Source of the DNA: Verrucomicrobiota bacterium
GTDB taxonomy: Bacteria; Verrucomicrobiota; Verrucomicrobiia; Opitutales; UBA953
Assembly: GCA_009924965.1 (NCBI GenBank)
Contig: RFQN01000086.1
Coordinates: 1-6,195 of the forward strand
Reading direction: 5' to 3'
DNA: 6,195 nucleotides
The notes beneath the pieces are model-generated. The model did no database searches. It saw only the letters and a list, made by a program, of their open reading frames with translations, and had not been told where the DNA came from. The position numbers and the translations under genes were made by a program. Of the stretch, positions 5,005-6,195 are shown piece after piece. The first letter of the stretch is position 1; every line of letters starts with the position of its first letter.

Positions 5005-6195
5005 TTACTTCGTCGCCTTGGCCGGCTTGAGCGGGTGGTCCTTGAGGACTTCCTCGGTCATGTAGAAGTTGGTGCGTTCCTGCGTGGCGGCGCGGACTTT
5101 GGCGACTTGCGCGGGTGAGACGACCTTGCCGTTGTTGCCGAAGGAAAGACGGGCGAAGCTCAGGACTGCGGCGGCTTCGGTGTCGTTGAGCATGCCGCCG
5201 AAGCCAGGCATGGGCGGCACGCCCTTGCTCGGGTCGAAGGCCTGTCCGTTCACCGTGATCGGACCCCAGAGACCCTTCAGGATGATCTTGATCGCGCGCT
5301 CATCGTCATCGAGCCAGTCGCTCTTGGCCAGCGGCGGGTAGATGTTGGCGAGGCCCTTGCCGTCGGCCTGGTGGCACGTGGCGCAGTGCGCGTCGCGGAA
5401 GTAGACTTCGCGTCCGAGCTGGAAGACCTTGTCCTCGGCTGCGGTCAGCTTGCGGCTAGGCTTCGGCGTGGTGTCCGCCAGCGGGAGGCCGACCTTGGAT
5501 TTGCCGGCGAGGTATTCGGCGGCGGCAGGGTTGTCCGCGAGGTTGAGTTGGCCGCTGGCCTGCAGGGCGGCGACGTCATCTTTCAACGTGTAGGCCAAGG
5601 CGTAGTGCAGCACCGGGCCGACCCAGCGGTCGACGGGCAAGCGGAAGGCCTCCAGCGCGATCTTGGCGCCGTCGGGGTTGTCGAGCCACGTGGCCGCTAC
5701 GATGGCCGTCAGGCGCACGCGCGGGTGTTCGTCGTGGACGGCTTCCGTCAGCAGGGCGACGTGGTTGGGGATCTGTCGGTAGCTGTGGCGCAGGACATCG
5801 ACGGCCGCGGCGCGGGCTTCGAAGCGCTGGGCATGCAGGAGGCGCTGGAGCAGTTCGGCGTCCGGGCGATTCTGCGCCCAGGTCGCCCAGAGCGCTTCGC
5901 ACAGGTGATGTTCGTAGGCGGGGTCTTTCGGGTCGAGCTGCGCGACCCAAGCCTTGATGGCGGGCAACACTTCGGCCGGGGCGTGGCTACGCAGTTCGCG
6001 GCGCGTGCGGTAACGCGTGCGGTATTCCGGCTCCTTCAGGTTCTCCAGCAGTTCGGCGACCGTGGCGCCGTCGACCTTGGCCGGCTTCACCAGCGGGCGG
6101 GAAGGGTAGGTGACGCGGTAGATGCGGCCATGCTCGTGGTCGCGGTTCGGGTCGCGCGCGTTGTGCTGCATGTGGCCGATCAGCGGGTTGTGCCA
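5005..6195 (-). CDS. PVC-type cytochrome c protein with HEAT-like helices (5'-truncated)
   Basis: The frame is open to the window edge, so the start is missing; 396 C-terminal residues are visible. Numbers below count from the Met at 6171. The visible start (WHNPLIGHM, then DPNRDHEHGRIYRVTY) matches the end of the sugar-dehydrogenase-like beta-propeller (DUF7133/GSDH-like) found in large Planctomycete and Verrucomicrobial proteins. Residues about 35-220 are helical pairs resembling HEAT repeats. Residues about 243-345 form a class I cytochrome c domain with haem site CATCH at 263-267 (bases 5371-5385) and probable axial ligand Met321 in PPMPGFGG. Such proteins are thought to work in the periplasm, passing electrons from an oxidised substrate to the respiratory chain; the substrate is unknown. 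A lysine-rich tail ends the protein. The hydrolase gene follows after 15 bp, so the two probably share a transcript. Confidence 0.88.
   Translation of the reverse strand, partial: WHNPLIGHMQHNARDPNRDHEHGRIYRVTYPSRPLVKPAKVDGATVAELLENLKEPEYRTRYRTRRELRSHAPAEVLPAIKAWVAQLDPKDPAYEHHLCEALWATWAQNRPDAELLQRLLHAQRFEARAAAVDVLRHSYRQIPNHVALLTEAVHDEHPRVRLTAIVAATWLDNPDGAKIALEAFRLPVDRWVGPVLHYALAYTLKDDVAALQASGQLNLADNPAAAEYLAGKSKVGLPLADTTPKPSRKLTAAEDKVFQLGREVYFRDAHCATCHQADGKGLANIYPPLAKSDWLDDDERAIKIILKGLWGPITVNGQAFDPSKGVPPMPGFGGMLNDTEAAAVLSFARLSFGNNGKVVSPAQVAKVRAATQERTNFYMTEEVLKDHPLKPAKATK

Noticed and set aside
5576..5950. Minus-strand 124-codon frame inside the cytochrome gene
   Set aside because: It is Arg/Pro-rich out-of-frame reading of the HEAT-like region, with no start context or family match.

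Overview
The window looks like a GC-rich chromosomal segment from a Verrucomicrobiota-type bacterium, perhaps of the Opitutae. The main reason is the rightmost gene. It encodes a large exported protein ending in HEAT-like helices and a single-haem cytochrome c domain, with a propeller-end motif (DPNRDHEHGRIYRVTY) typical of proteins abundant in Verrucomicrobia and Planctomycetes. A two-partner-secretion-type outer-membrane protein and several signal peptides indicate a Gram-negative envelope. Taxonomy is an inference; no marker gene is present.

Left part (1-1958, plus strand): a short AT-rich leader carries a perfect 14-bp palindrome and a spaced repeat of its half-site. It is followed by a two-gene unit: a DinB-like metal-binding four-helix protein, then a MATE-family drug/sodium antiporter. 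Their stop and start codons overlap as ATGA. The layout suggests a small stress or efflux operon under a repressor that may lie just left of the window.

Middle part (1959-4080, plus strand): an AT-rich gap of about 120 bp with a possible promoter and a G-rich leader hairpin precedes a TpsB/FhaC/ShlB-like outer-membrane transporter. That gene is split into a POTRA half (2082-2582) and a beta-barrel half (2566-3489) in different frames. About 25-35 residues normally found between the halves appear to be missing, so it looks like a deletion pseudogene or an assembly error. Twenty bases downstream is a gene for an exported, highly charged helical protein with 8-residue and then 11-residue (LEA-like) repeats. 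A textbook Rho-independent terminator follows. No TpsA exoprotein is visible.

Right part (4114-6195, minus strand): a two-gene unit read right to left. The 5'-truncated PVC-type cytochrome c protein comes first, then after 15 bp a secreted alpha/beta hydrolase of the BD-FAE/acetylxylan-esterase-like group with an apparent complete Ser-Asp-His triad. The pair suggests periplasmic breakdown and oxidation of carbohydrate-derived substrates. This unit converges with the middle one at the terminator.

No tRNA, rRNA, CRISPR array, insertion sequence or integrase was seen. There is no stretch above 300 bp without a gene.
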